A DNA stretch of 64,000 nt from Aradus depressus (Eukaryota > Arthropoda > Insecta > Hemiptera > Aradidae): positions 13,567,079-13,631,078 of the forward strand of contig OY759215.1 of assembly GCA_963662175.1 (NCBI GenBank). Reading direction: 5' to 3'. The translations under genes were made by a program, and so were the position numbers. Shown in pieces: positions 31,621 through 42,174 of the stretch; position 1 is the stretch's first letter; every line of letters starts with the position of its first letter. The notes beneath the pieces are model-generated. The model was not told the DNA's origin, did no database searches, and saw only the letters and a list, made by a program, of their open reading frames with translations.

Positions 31621-32639
31621 AAATACAAATAACTACTGAATGCAGTAATAGAAGGATATAAACACATTTTATTTGTCCGGTATTAGCGGTTGGTTGAGAA
31701 GGGATTAAAGATCATGATCAGAGTCACATTTGTTTACAAAACAAACAACAGGTGTCCAGAAAATTTTGTTACGTGAATTTCTTGTCTTCAATTATTAATG
31801 CAAAATTTCCTATTAGCTGTAAATGTTTAATTAATTGTTTTACGGCGTTTTGAAATGATTGATGATCTCGAAATTTAAAACTTTGCTTGAATTAAATATT
31901 TTGCCATATAACTATGTGTAACTGCAAAAGAAAAACAAAATTATAAATTGTCCGAAAATTTTTGTTACTGATTGTATGTAGTAGTATTATTAAACGAGTA
32001 TTTAATTTATGAATAATAGTAATAAATATAATGTTTTAAATAATAATTATTTCTAATACTAATTATTAGTTAATATTGAAGTTTTTTTCATAATTATAAT
32101 TTTTTTAAATGAATAATTAACTTTATAAATCTAACTATTTATTGGGATTCGCGGTTGACCTTACATTATGACGTATGTGACTGAGCGCTCTGCACTCTTC
32201 GCGCTCTACCTCAAAAACTGTTAATCGTATAAAAAAATGCACAAGAGCTAATTTGTAGAGAATTTTATGCTCTACAACTTTTATAATAAATGCAAATATC
32301 ATTTAAAGCATAGGAAACGAGATATTTCCAAAAAACCTGTTCTCGCGACCTTTGACCTAGAATATCTTAAGACGCGGACACGAGATCTTATGAGACTTTT
32401 GAGCCAACTTTTATAATGTCAAATCAAAGGTTTATACAAATTTATAGCTTATTACCTTTCATTCCGAGATTTACCCTCTTTTTGATCTTATATGACGACT
32501 AATTATTCGATCGGGCTCAAAAGGATGCTACATGTAAAGTTTTATGGAAATCCGTCCAGCCGTTTGGGCATGATGCTGGAACACACAAACCCCGCTTCAG
32601 CTTTTCTAATATAGATTATGCAAGTCATTCGAAGAGAAC

Positions 32640-33060
32640 GGAAAGATAAGAGCCCCCCAATTCAAAAATCCCAATAATTGCCGATGTAATGAATGTATCA
32701 ACAACAATTTTCGTATTTAAAATTAAAATCCACTGAGGACATAACCAGTCAAATTTCAGCGATATCGGCGGAGGGGAGGGGTGAGTTCCGGGGAGGGGGC
32801 TCAATTCAAAAATCCGAATAACTGCCGATGTAATGAATGTATCAACATCAAATTTCGTATTTAAAATTAAAATCCACTCAGAACATATCCAGTCAAATTT
32901 CTGCGATATCGGCTAAGGGAAGGGGGGAGTCCCGGGGAGGGGGCTCAATTAAAAAATCCCAATAACTGCCGATGTAATGAATGTATCAACATCAAATTTC
33001 GTATTTAAAATTAAAATCCAATGAGGACTTAACCTGTCAAATTTCAGCTATATAGACTGT
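32640..33060 (+). repeat. Three ~145-bp tandem units of family A core
   Basis: Three successive units carry AATAACTGCCGATGTAATGA, ATGTATCAACATCAAATTTC, AAAATCCACTGAGGAC and a GGGGAGGGGGCTCAATT stretch. The same units occur at 47.5-47.95 kb and 40.55-40.7 kb, tying these loci into one family. Confidence 0.85.
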
Positions 33061-33840
33061 GGGAAGGGGCCACAACCCTCCCTCCCGTTCAAAATTTTGA
33101 GCCGTCACACACCCTATTTTTCTATTTGGCCTTCAGGAATACTAGATGTGAAATTTCGTAAAAATCCGACCATTAGTTAATGATCTACCGGTATCTGTAT
33201 ATTTAGGCCTACCCCCACAACCACCCCTCCCGTTCAAAATTTTGACTTTCACACACCCTATTTTTCAATTGACTTTTAAGAATACTACATGTCAAATTTC
33301 ATGATCATCCAACCATTAGTTAATGAGCTAGCACTATATTTATACTTAGACCCCCCCACTCCCGATCAAGATTTTGGGACGCGACATAGCCTATTTTTCA
33401 ATCTGGCTAAGTCGGATGGTACATCTGAAGTTTCATGAAAATCCGTTCAGCGGTTTGAGCGTGATGTTGGAACAAACCCACAAACAAACAAACAAACCCC
33501 GTTTCAGCTTTATTAATATAGAAGATTTCTTCTTCAGGTATCTTAGTTTGATCAATCAGAATATATTTTTCATTTTTACTTCTGGTATACTATCATCATA
33601 TCTGGTTGAAGCATATTTACTAACATTGCTCTATTAATATGTTTTTCAAAAAATATAAAGTAAAAGTTGCATTAAAAATAATTAAAGCAAAAAGTTTTTG
33701 TCAGTAAATTCTATTGTCAATAATTTTTCTGAATACATTTTGTGCCTAGAACAAATGAAAAATAAAATTTCTTACAATTGAAAAAAATTTTATGGTATAA
33801 AAATAATTTTTGGGATGGAAATCACCTTAACTTTGAAACC

Positions 33841-33924
33841 TCCCCCCCCCCCCCCCCCCACCCCCCCCCCTCCCACACCCGGGCAAAGAGGGGCTTAACA
33901 CAAAAACCACCAGTGTAATGAATG

Positions 33925-33960
<36 letters not shown>
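33841..33960. repeat. Poly-C tract and AT microsatellite
   Basis: A C-run of about 30 bases broken by single other bases (33,841-33,873) and an (AT)n run at 33,928-33,959. Confidence 0.9.
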
Positions 33961-33962
<2 letters not shown>

Positions 33963-36150
33963 TAATATCAAACTGTTTCCCAATTCATTTATTTATTTAT
34001 AATAATTTATAAATTTAAATATTGTCATAGACTTCCAAATTAGTACTTATTAAATAATCCACAATACAAAGAGTAACTGTTTATTTACTATTTTCAAATA
34101 GTACACTCTTCATAACCCAGCCAGTCCAAATAAAACATATTAAACTGATGTGAGAACAAAACACACAACTGTATTTATGTAGGCTACTGACCTCTATTGC
34201 AATTAGTAACTTACTTCAGAACAATATAACATTTTTAACATCCAGATTATTCCATTTATGGAAGAGTCTGGACTTAAAATGTAATGAAAGATTATTTAGT
34301 TTCTTATAAAATCAGCATTAGTGTCAAATGTTAGCATGAACAATCCGATGTTTCAACCTACTTTAGCCTCGAAAAAAAAAAAAGCTAATTCGACTGACCC
34401 ACATTTAGTGAGGAGGAAAAGACCTTTGAAATTATGAACTCTGTTTACATAATTTAATGGTGACCTTGGATGTTTTCCTTATGCTGGAGGAATAATGTCG
34501 ATTACAAGTCACTGGCCTCCTTCAAGACAACCGAAGTGGCGAAACAGATATTTTCATAAACAGGACCAGGGTTATTTTACTACTCTTGGAATATTAATCT
34601 TTAATAAAAGTGTATAAAAAAACATTAGGGTATGAAGAAAGCGGCAGGCCGCATGAATGGGCTCCAAAATTCCCTGGAGATAAAACATATTTATCCAACA
34701 AGGGAAAAAAATGAGACATCTTTAGAGAACTTCAAGGGGAAGAGGGGTACCCTTACTTTATGATTTGTTTAACTGTATTAATAATGGTATATGATTAATG
34801 TAACAGTAAACTGGAACGTCAGTGAAGAAATATCCTTTTTTTTTTTACAGTCAACATATTTCTGGAAATTGTATATACTACAGCGCTATGGTGACGAGTG
34901 TGTGAACTAATGCTTGCCGATATGTTTTCAAATAAGTATTTATGAAATTAAATTAAGTTTGCCGAAGATGTTTATGTGAAGAATTAAATACATTATTATT
35001 TCTATTGTATTCAGATCTAAAAGGTCGTTTTACTATATAGCATAATAAAAAATAAGAGTTTTTGATTAAATGTTATAACTATCGCAAAGGCATTGCTTTT
35101 GCGAGGTTGCAGAAATAGCAGGAGTAGTAACAACTGATTATCAGTAGGAGATTATTCTCTCGGTGAGTATAATCTATTGAAATAGTATCCTCTTATATTG
35201 AAATTGCTTTTTTAGTTGTCAAATTTACTTGTTTTTGTATTAAGATCATTTTGTTCACTATAATTTTACTTTTCCAACATTCTATATGATAGAATTAGCC
35301 TTACAAAAAATGTGTAAATGATTTTTCGAAACTTCAATTATGACTTTTGTGAAGTTCTACCAGCTTCAGATTAGCGGTGTTTCTGTTGTTCATGTTTGTA
35401 GTTGATTGTTCTCCAGTTCTGATCTTGGCATTGCTGAAGGTATTTATTGTATTGTTATAATTAATGAGTTCAAATTGTTCTGATGTAATTATAAACAATG
35501 TATTTTCATTGAAATTATAATATCTTTAATTAAACGTTAATCTGTTCAGGATCTCCTTTTTCTTTTTCACATTTTGAGAAAGGTACAGTTGTTATTCATA
35601 ATTCTCATTCTGTTAATCGTTTATTATTTTTGATAATTTAATGATAGTTGACTTATCATGTCATATCCGATTGCACCGGTGAATTTTTTTAATTTTTTTT
35701 AATACACTGAACTATACATTTTTGGAATAGGCTGTTTACCTGTGGAGGTAACCGGGTGTTCCACATAACACCATCCTTCCTGTCCTAAACTAGAAAAATA
35801 GATCTCTTTCACATACTGATCCATTTAAGATTCGTATAGATTGTGTTGTGTTAGAAATCATATGACGTACTTAGGGCAAAGTTGCACTTAAATTTTACGA
35901 TATAGTAATTATGTTGTAATTTAGTTATGCAACTGTTTCTCAATTGTTAGTTAACTCTCCTGTATTCAAAGTGACTGAGGTATTTCTATAAATATCAGAT
36001 TTTTCTTTTACATTGGCCATATGTTTTTTCGATAGGTTTATAATATAGGAGAGGAGAAAAACAGTCACTTCCAAATGAATTATATATATTAAGGAGTTGT
36101 TAGTTAACCAACTATATTAAGGATCAATTCGGTCTTCCAAATTTTAATTA
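33961..36150. other. Intergenic AT-rich region, no gene recognised
   Basis: About 2.2 kb without a recognisable gene or repeat. A good donor-like site, TCTCTCG|GTGAGTATA at about 35,162, could end an untranslated first exon of GDAP2, but there is no independent support. Confidence 0.5.
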
Positions 36151-36154
36151 ATTG

Positions 36155-36205
36155 TCTATTTATGGAAACGTTTCGAGCCTTAAGCTTATCTTCAGTCCTT
36201 TCTCA
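36155..36205 (-). mobile_element. CTGAAGA-hairpin-GAAACG module beside the array
   Basis: On the minus strand: GGACTGAAGATAAG, then a short stem AGC/GCT, then CGAAACGTTTCC. It shares GCTGAAGATAAG-like sequence with every unit of the adjoining 132-bp array, so the array probably grew from such a repeat. Confidence 0.6.
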
Positions 36206-36219
36206 ATATTGCCATAATT

Positions 36220-37284
36220 AATTAATAAGAGTAATAATAACTCCTTAGACTTAGCATTGGGAATGGGCTGAAGATAAGGCCCGCACCGTTTTTAGCAATA
36301 GACAATTATTTAGTACTTATGTCTATAATAATCATACTTATTTCTGTAAATAATTAATAAGAGTAATAATAACTCCTTAGACTTAGCATTGGGAATGGGC
36401 TGAAGATAAGGCCCGCACCGTTTTTAGTAATAGACAATTATTTAGTACTTATGTCTATAATAATCATACTTATTTCTATAAATAATTAATAAGAGTAATA
36501 ATAACTCCTTAGACTTAGCATTGGGAATGGGCTGAAGATAAGGCCCGCACCGTTTTTAGTAATAGACAATTATTTAGTACTTATGTCTATAATAATCATA
36601 CTTATTTCTATAAATAATTAATAAGAGTAATAATAACTCCTTAGACTTAGCATTGGGAATGGGCTGAAGATAAGGCCCGCACCGTTTTTAGTAATAGACA
36701 ATTATTTAGTACTTATGTCTATAATAATCATACTTATTTCTATAAATAATTAATAAGAGTAATAATAACTCCTTAGACTTAGCATTGGGAATGGGCTGAA
36801 GATAAGGCCCGCACCGTTTTTAGTAATAGACAATTATTTAGTACTTATGTCTATAATAATCATACTTATTTCTATAAATAATTAATAAGAGTAATAATAA
36901 CTCCTTAGACTTAGCATTGGGAATGGGCTGAAGATAAGGCCCGCACCGTTTTTAGTAATAGACAATTATTTAGTACTTATGTCTATAATAATCATACTTA
37001 TTTCTATAAATAATTAATAAGAGTAATAATAACTCCTTAGACTTAGCATTGGGAATGGGCTGAAGATAAGGCCCGCACCGTTTTTAGTAATAGACAATTA
37101 TTTAGTACTTATGTCTATAATAATCATACTTATTTCTATAAATAATTAATAAGAGTAATAATAACTCCTTAGACTTAGCATTGGGAATGGGCTGAAGATA
37201 AGGCCCGCACCGTTTTTAGTAATAGACAATTATTTAGTACTTATGTCTATAATAATCATACTTATTTCTATAAATAATTAATAT
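36220..37284. repeat. Tandem array, 8 x 132 bp
   Basis: GAGTAATAATAACTCCTTAG starts at 36,229, 36,361, 36,493, 36,625, 36,757, 36,889, 37,021 and 37,153, exactly 132 bp apart. Copies 2-8 look identical; copy 1 differs at two or three bases (TTTAGCAATAG, TTTCTGTAAA). Each unit includes GGGCTGAAGATAAGGCCC, which can form a 4-bp GC hairpin. No open frame runs through it. Confidence 0.97.
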
Positions 37285-39210
37285 TTTGAACATCTATTTT
37301 TTGGATTCATTCTTTAACTTCTTCCTCTACCTCTCCATCCGTGTATGTATTTCTTTCTTTTCTTCAGGTAATAAGAGTTTTACCCAATTGTATATGTTAA
37401 TACAATGGCATATGATTATATCTCGAAAGCCATTTAGCTTTTAAAAAAAAATATTGTATTTCATTTAAATATTGAATTTAAAATTTTTTGGCGGAATTCG
37501 AGCTTTGTGGGTCTTGAAGTATTTAGGATCCCTCCATTCGACGTTCATTATAAGACTCCGTTCATAATTTCGTAATGGATGTAAAGTTTTTGTGTTGGAC
37601 CAAATTGTCTATTTCAGGTTTTTGAACAAATAAAATGTTTCCCCCATAATGGCAGGTTTCGACCAATATCTCGTGAATCTGAAGACTTACAGATAAAAAA
37701 TATGAAGTGTCTTCCAAATCTCACCATAAGTTTTCTTTTAAATTCATTTTCTTTTTTTAAACAGTTATAGTTTAAAATGTAAACAGGTCCCTAGCTGGTT
37801 TTGATTTTAAACATAATTTTACAAATCTAATCAGTATTAATTGAGATGAAAGACTCACTAATTAACAACTTATAGGTTTATCTGTGCTGACGAAATGCGT
37901 ACACACACATACACACGTAGATAACTATACCATATCGATGGCCACAGGGAATAAGTTGATAACTCGAGAAAACTCAGTTTTAGGGGACAGCAATTTTGAA
38001 GTTTGACGATTTCTTCAAAATTTCATATTCATAGTTTTTGACAAACTTCACCATTTCCTCTAAATGTCATATAAGTGGTGTAAATGTATTCAATTTGAAA
38101 GTATTTAGTGAAAGTGTACTTTGCTAGAGATTAGTTGAAAGTGGTTAATATTGAAGTAAGAAGTATAAACAATCAAATATATTGACAAAACTGAAGTTTT
38201 ATTAATTTTTGTTCTTATCACAAATAATTAATATTCAAACATATACAAAAGTTGACAATATCAAAAATTTATTTATTTTTTTAAACAAAATAGAAGACTA
38301 AAATATAAAAAGTAAGAAAATACAAAATATAGAAATATGAAAATTATTATTCCAATGATTTAAATGTTAAAAAATATGTACCATTCTCATCTAGATTAAT
38401 TCCCTCTTAATCAGGGTCGAGAAGCATATAATTACTGGATCAGTCAATATGTTTAAAAATCGTCCATGAAAAAAATTGTCCAATTTAGAGCTGTTCTCGA
38501 TCGTTGTAAATATATTGCCAAGTTAACTTATCTGAAAGGAAACCTATCATCCTGAGACGACATGCGGCAATATGTCACATACCTAACATGCACACTTCCT
38601 CTCTGTCCGTGATGTTCCAATTGAAACATGCCCCTGATTCATCTCTATATATAAGATGGCATTGCTATATTATACACTAATATATAACTTTTCACAAATT
38701 TATCTACTTCCCCCGGGGCATAGATATACACAGAATCGATATAGATACCAAAATGTCAATATTCGATATTTCGGCCGTATATCCTCATATTAATTTCGTG
38801 GTGGTGAATGTAAAAATTTATTGTTCGAAACAGACAACGATTTTGTCTGACATTTTGTTTGGGTTCTATTTATTCGGTTAATAAGGCTGTCTTTGTTGGA
38901 AAGTGACCTTATAGTAACCTTTACAATACATTGTTCGAGTCGAAAAGGTCTATTCCTAGATATTCCTAAAGCCATTGTTACATATTTAGTATTATTATAT
39001 AAATATTAGTGCAGTCCTTATTTTTGGGATTCCGTAGGTACAGAACCCTTATAATTTCGCTCTGTCTTTCCGTTTGTCAGAGCCTCCCTAACACCTAAAG
39101 TTTACCAACCGATCGAGGATAATCCTCTTTTCAACACGAAGAGAAGCGGGAAGAAACAAAAAAAAAATTATAATTTTATAAAAACATGTAAAAGGAGGAT
39201 GAAAAAAAAA
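37285..39210. other. Intergenic, no gene recognised
   Basis: AT-rich sequence with no coding similarity and no repeat that I could match elsewhere in the window. Confidence 0.5.
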
Positions 39211-39553
39211 TGTGACGCCATCCAGTGGAGCGTTGTTGGATAACTGCAGATTGAATGAGTGTGACGCCATCCAGTGGAGCGTTGTTGGATAACTGCAGAT
39301 TGAATGAGTGTGACGCCATCCAGTGGAGCGTTGTTGGATAACTGCAGATTGAATGAGTGTGACGCCATCCAGTGGAGCGTTGTTGGATAACTGCAGATTG
39401 AATGAGTGTGACGCCATCCAGTGGAGCGTTGTTGAATAACTGCAGATTGAATGAGTGTGACGCCATCCAGTGGAGCGTTGTTGGATAACTGCAGATTGAA
39501 TGAGTGTGACGCCATCCAGTGGAGCGTTGTTGGATAACTGCAGATTGAATGAG
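39211..39553. repeat. Tandem array, 7 x 49 bp
   Basis: Units start at 39,211, 39,260, 39,309, 39,358, 39,407, 39,456 and 39,505; an eighth breaks off after TGTGACG at 39,554. One copy has TTGAATAAC instead of TTGGATAAC. The unit has no stop on the minus strand in any frame, and 49 is not a multiple of three, so all three minus frames stay open and cycle through the same peptides. This is an artefact of the repeat. Confidence 0.97.
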
Positions 39554-39639
39554 TGTGACGACATGGGATTTTGTATTTAAATAAAAAAATGTCCTAATAA
39601 TAGCACCTATTATTTTTCCGCGAAATTAGCCGAAGTAAA

Positions 39640-39722
39640 GGGGGAGAGCAAAATTGAATGAAAATTCATAATTGATTAATTCGTGCTGGGGAAGTACGTT
39701 CTCGGTGATTCACCGATGACTT
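39640..39722 (+). repeat. Family A end fragment
   Basis: GATTAATTCGTGCTGGGGAA, GTACGTTCTC and the palindromic GGTGATTCACCG followed by ATGACTTTTT are the terminal part of family A. Confidence 0.75.
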
Positions 39723-39840
39723 TTTGTTTTGATTTTGGTTCCAGCGGTCCCTCACTATTAGCTTCAAAACTATAAAAAAAAAATTTCATATCTCCGGCAT
39801 TAGTAGAGTAAAATTTGTTAAACTTATCGACACATTCACT

Positions 39841-40532
39841 GATATTGAGGTTTTTGTGAGTTAAGCCCCTCTCCAATTCCTCTTATCTTTTGGTCCAATA
39901 TTGAGGTTTTTGTGAGCTAAGCCCCTCTCCAATTCCTCTGTCTCTTGGTCCAATATTGAGGTTTTTGTGAGCTAAGGCCCTCTCCAATTCCTCTTTCTCT
40001 TGGTCCAATATTGAGGTTTTTGTGAGTTAAGCCCCTTTCCAATTCCTCTTTCTCTTGGTCCAATATTGAGGTTTTTGTGAGTTAAGCCCCTTTCCAATTC
40101 CTCTTTCTCTTGGGCCAATATTGCTGTTTTTGTGAGTTAAGCCCCTCTCCAATTCCTCTTTCTTTTGGTCCAATATTGAGGTTTTTGTGAGCTAAGCCCC
40201 TCTCCAATTCCTCTGTCTCTTGGTCCAATATTGAGGTTTTTGTGAGCTAAGGCCCTCTCCAATTCCTCTTTCTCTTGGTCCAATATTGAGGTTTTTGTGA
40301 GTTAAGCCCCTTTCCAATTCCTCTTTCTCTTGGTCCAATATTGAGGTTTTTGTGAGTTAAGCCCCTTTCCAATTCCTCTTTCTCTTGGGCCAATATTGCT
40401 GTTTTTGTGAGTTAAGCCCCTCTCCAATTCCTCTTTCTCTTGGTCCAATATTGAGGTGTTTGTGAGTTAAGCCCCTTTCCAATTCCTCTTTCTCTTGAGC
40501 CAATATTGAGGTTTTTGTGAGTTAAACTCCCC
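39841..40532. repeat. ~55-bp tandem array with 275-bp super-period
   Basis: About 12 copies of ATTGAGGTTTTTGTGAGTTA plus AGCCCCTCTCCAATTCC and TCTTTCTCTTGGTCC. Variants recur every fifth copy: TTGCTGTTTTTG at about 40,120 and 40,395, GCTAAGGCCC at about 39,971 and 40,246, and CTGTCTCTTGG at about 39,937 and 40,212. The array therefore has a 275-bp higher-order period. Confidence 0.93.
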
Positions 40533-40544
40533 TCCAGTTCAAAA

Positions 40545-40757
40545 ACGTATTAACTGCCAATCTAATGATTGTATCAATCTAGTATCCAACAAGGGTGACA
40601 CTGTTAATTTTCAGCGAAATGGGGTAATGGGGAGGGAGCTCAGCTCAAAAACCGTACCAACGACCGATATAGTGAGTTTATTGACACGCAGTTTTGTTTG
40701 AAGATTCAGAAGAACCAAAGACACATGGGCATAGCCGGGGGGGGGGGGGGGGGGGGG
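40545..40757 (+). repeat. Family A core units and poly-G tract
   Basis: Two degenerate units (AACTGCCAATCTAATGATTG; ACGACCGATATAGTGAG) with the AATGGGGTAATGGGGAGG stretch, then a G-run of about 20 at 40,738-40,757. Confidence 0.7.
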
Positions 40758-41026
40758 TGTGTACGTGCCCCCCCCTGGTCAGAGCAAAAAACCAAGATAA
40801 AAATTAAATAAACCAAAAAAAAAATAGTTTTTATTAAAAATGGATTGCTTACAAGTTTCCAATAGGATCTTCAAATTACCCGTGCGTCCATCTAAATCAG
40901 CCATCAGCTGTTACATAAATGTATATGTACAAAACAAGGCATATTACATTTTTTTAAATATTCATGAATTCGATCATTTATTTTCCTCGCTCAAAATCTT
41001 AATTTATGTTATACTTTATACTCTTA

Positions 41027-41178
41027 AAGCTGATTTTACATGCGCAGCAAAAATGCAAAGCGCAGGAGCAAATGCACGCTATTGGATGTGAGTAATTTAA
41101 TTCTAAAAGCACAGAAACCACAGCGTGCATTTGCTGCTGCTGCGCTTTGCATTTTTGCTGCTCATGTAAAGTCAGCTT
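41027..41178. mobile_element. MITE-like element with ~53-bp inverted ends
   Basis: AAGCTGATTTTACATGCGCA, GCAAAAATGCAAAGCGCAG and GAGCAAATGCACGC on the left pair with GCGTGCATTTGCTGCTGC, TGCGCTTTGCATTTTTGCTG and CATGTAAAGTCAGCTT on the right. The left arm lies at 41,027-41,080 and the right at 41,123-41,178. The ends are AT-limited and the arms GC-richer than the flanks. Confidence 0.85.
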
Positions 41179-41297
41179 GAAGTATTACAGTCAGTGGTTA
41201 CCTCAGGGGGAGCTTCTAGGGATGCGAGTCTCCAAAATTAATAACAAAAAGTCTGCAGCGCTAACCAAGGAAACTGGGGACTGTGCCCCCCGGGAGT

Positions 41298-41710
41298 CTA
41301 TACCCCCCCCCCCCCCGTGAAAGAACACCGAACACCGTAAAACACGTGCACAGAAAAATTGAAAAACAAATAATGAAACTTCCAGTAAACAGAGCTCAAT
41401 ATTAAACTAATTTCACCGATTTTGACAAGCAAACAAAGCCACTGACTATTGGATATTAACACTTTATCACAAGTTACAACACTGTTCTTCAGAAATGCAG
41501 CCAGGCCCCCGCTCGCTCTCCCAACACTGAGTGTTTTCACAGCTTTGGTCGAGTGTACTTCATATTGGTCCAGGAAAGAAGGGGGATTCAAGTTGTCGCT
41601 GTGAAGCCAGGTTTCAGAGAGACAGATCAGGTCCATATTGACAAAATTATTTATTTCCGTGGGTAGCATGTTGAACAGAGTATTAAAGCCGTTTACATTT
41701 TAAACCAGAA
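41298..41710 (-). pseudogene. Endonuclease domain fragment of a non-LTR element
   Basis: The minus-strand frame reads NGFNTLFNM, NFVNMDLICLSETWLHSD, STKAVKT, RASGGLAAFLKNSV and SISSVYW-like ILSSVYW. The pattern (LICLSETWL ... GGLA) is the apurinic-endonuclease fold at the start of LINE ORF2. Reading is blocked by a stop just before NVNG and by loss of the remainder beyond VYW. A poly-G/C tract at 41,307 forms its end. It lies upstream of the first GDAP2 coding exon on the opposite strand. Confidence 0.8.
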
Positions 41711-41993
41711 CCATTTGAAGTAAATAACAATAATTTAAAAATATTTTCTTGCATGATCCTTGAATCTTGGAGAGATTTCAAGGTATCTGGATCAGTTGTC
41801 CTAGCTCTCCCAATAAAAGTAGCAAGAGAACCACTAGCCCGAGGAAATGTTTAAAAGTCAAGCCAAAGGTTAGATATAAGAAGCAAAGGGTTTCTTAGGA
41901 TGGACTTAATTTGTGTTTAGCTATTAATGCATGGAACCACAGATGTGTAATGTATTTCCTCAAACTTTTAAATTATTTATTTTTATGTTTCAG

Positions 41994-42174
41994 GGATGGT
42001 GCTTGTACTTGAAGAGCCTCTAGGAGCGAAAACGCCTGTCGTGGAGGTGTCAAGTTTGAACACTTGGGCTGAGACTCAGCCCATTCACATCCCCACTAGT
42101 TATAATGTTAATTCTATTATTGAATCCAGCCCGTTTCCCGTAAATGCGGCCCTAAATAGAAAAATTATATTTTG
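41994..42174 (+). CDS. GDAP2: GDAP2 exon with start codon
   Basis: Acceptor TATGTTTCAG, then GGATGG with the start codon two bases in, so at least one untranslated exon lies upstream. Encodes MVLVLEEPLGAKTP ... WAETQPIHIP ... PFPVNAALNRKIIFW, matching the human FLYNKDVNGKVVLW region at its end. Ends in TG with donor GTACGT; the tryptophan codon is completed by the first G of the next exon 6.2 kb away. Confidence 0.93.

Larger units (their letters stand above)
29754..31974 (-). mobile_element. Tc1-like transposon with doubled end repeats
   Basis: CAGTCAGTAACAAAAATGTT at 29,754 and its complement ending at 31,974 are flanked by TA on both sides. A second inner copy of the GGTAACAAAAATTTTCGGAC motif lies about 210 bp inside the left end (near 29,967), with its partner inside the right end (near 31,760). 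This gives the IR/DR arrangement known from Tc1-type elements such as Sleeping Beauty. It carries a decayed transposase on the minus strand. Confidence 0.92.
27055..32478 (-). mobile_element. DNA element with ~470-bp inverted ends
   Basis: 27,055-27,490 (continuing at 28,652 after a LINE insertion) and 32,005-32,478 are inverted copies with about 90 percent identity by eye. They share GAATGAAAGGTAATAAGC, TGAGACTTTTGAGCCAACTT (complement), GTTGTAGAGCATAA and AATCCCAATAAATAG. Between them lie a cysteine-rich transposon gene on the minus strand, the LINE and the Tc1 element. With the LINE (1.2 kb) and Tc1 (2.2 kb) removed, the original element would be about 2 kb. Confidence 0.85.
24937..33522. 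mobile_element. Outer composite element with inverted ends and internal repeats
   Basis: Left end TCTATATTAATAAAGC (24,937) is the exact complement of the right end at 33,507-33,522. The next bases, CTGAAATGGGGTTTGTTTG against CTGAAACGGGGTTTGTTTG, also pair. A second, diverged right end lies at about 32,570-32,618 (GCTTCAGCTTTTCTAATATA), so two related elements may be fused. Inside each end are degenerate tandem units, and a large nest of other transposons fills the middle. The structure resembles non-autonomous Helentron/DINE-type elements (inverted termini plus tandem core), but I cannot confirm the class. Confidence 0.6.

Noticed and set aside
35080..35170. Untranslated first exon of GDAP2 ending at TCTCTCG|GTGAGTATA
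   Set aside because: Only a donor-like site supports it; there is no promoter, conservation or transcript evidence in the sequence.
39088..39564. Three overlapping 96-158-codon minus-strand frames
   Set aside because: They read a stop-free 49-bp tandem repeat in all three frames with the same peptides in shifted order.
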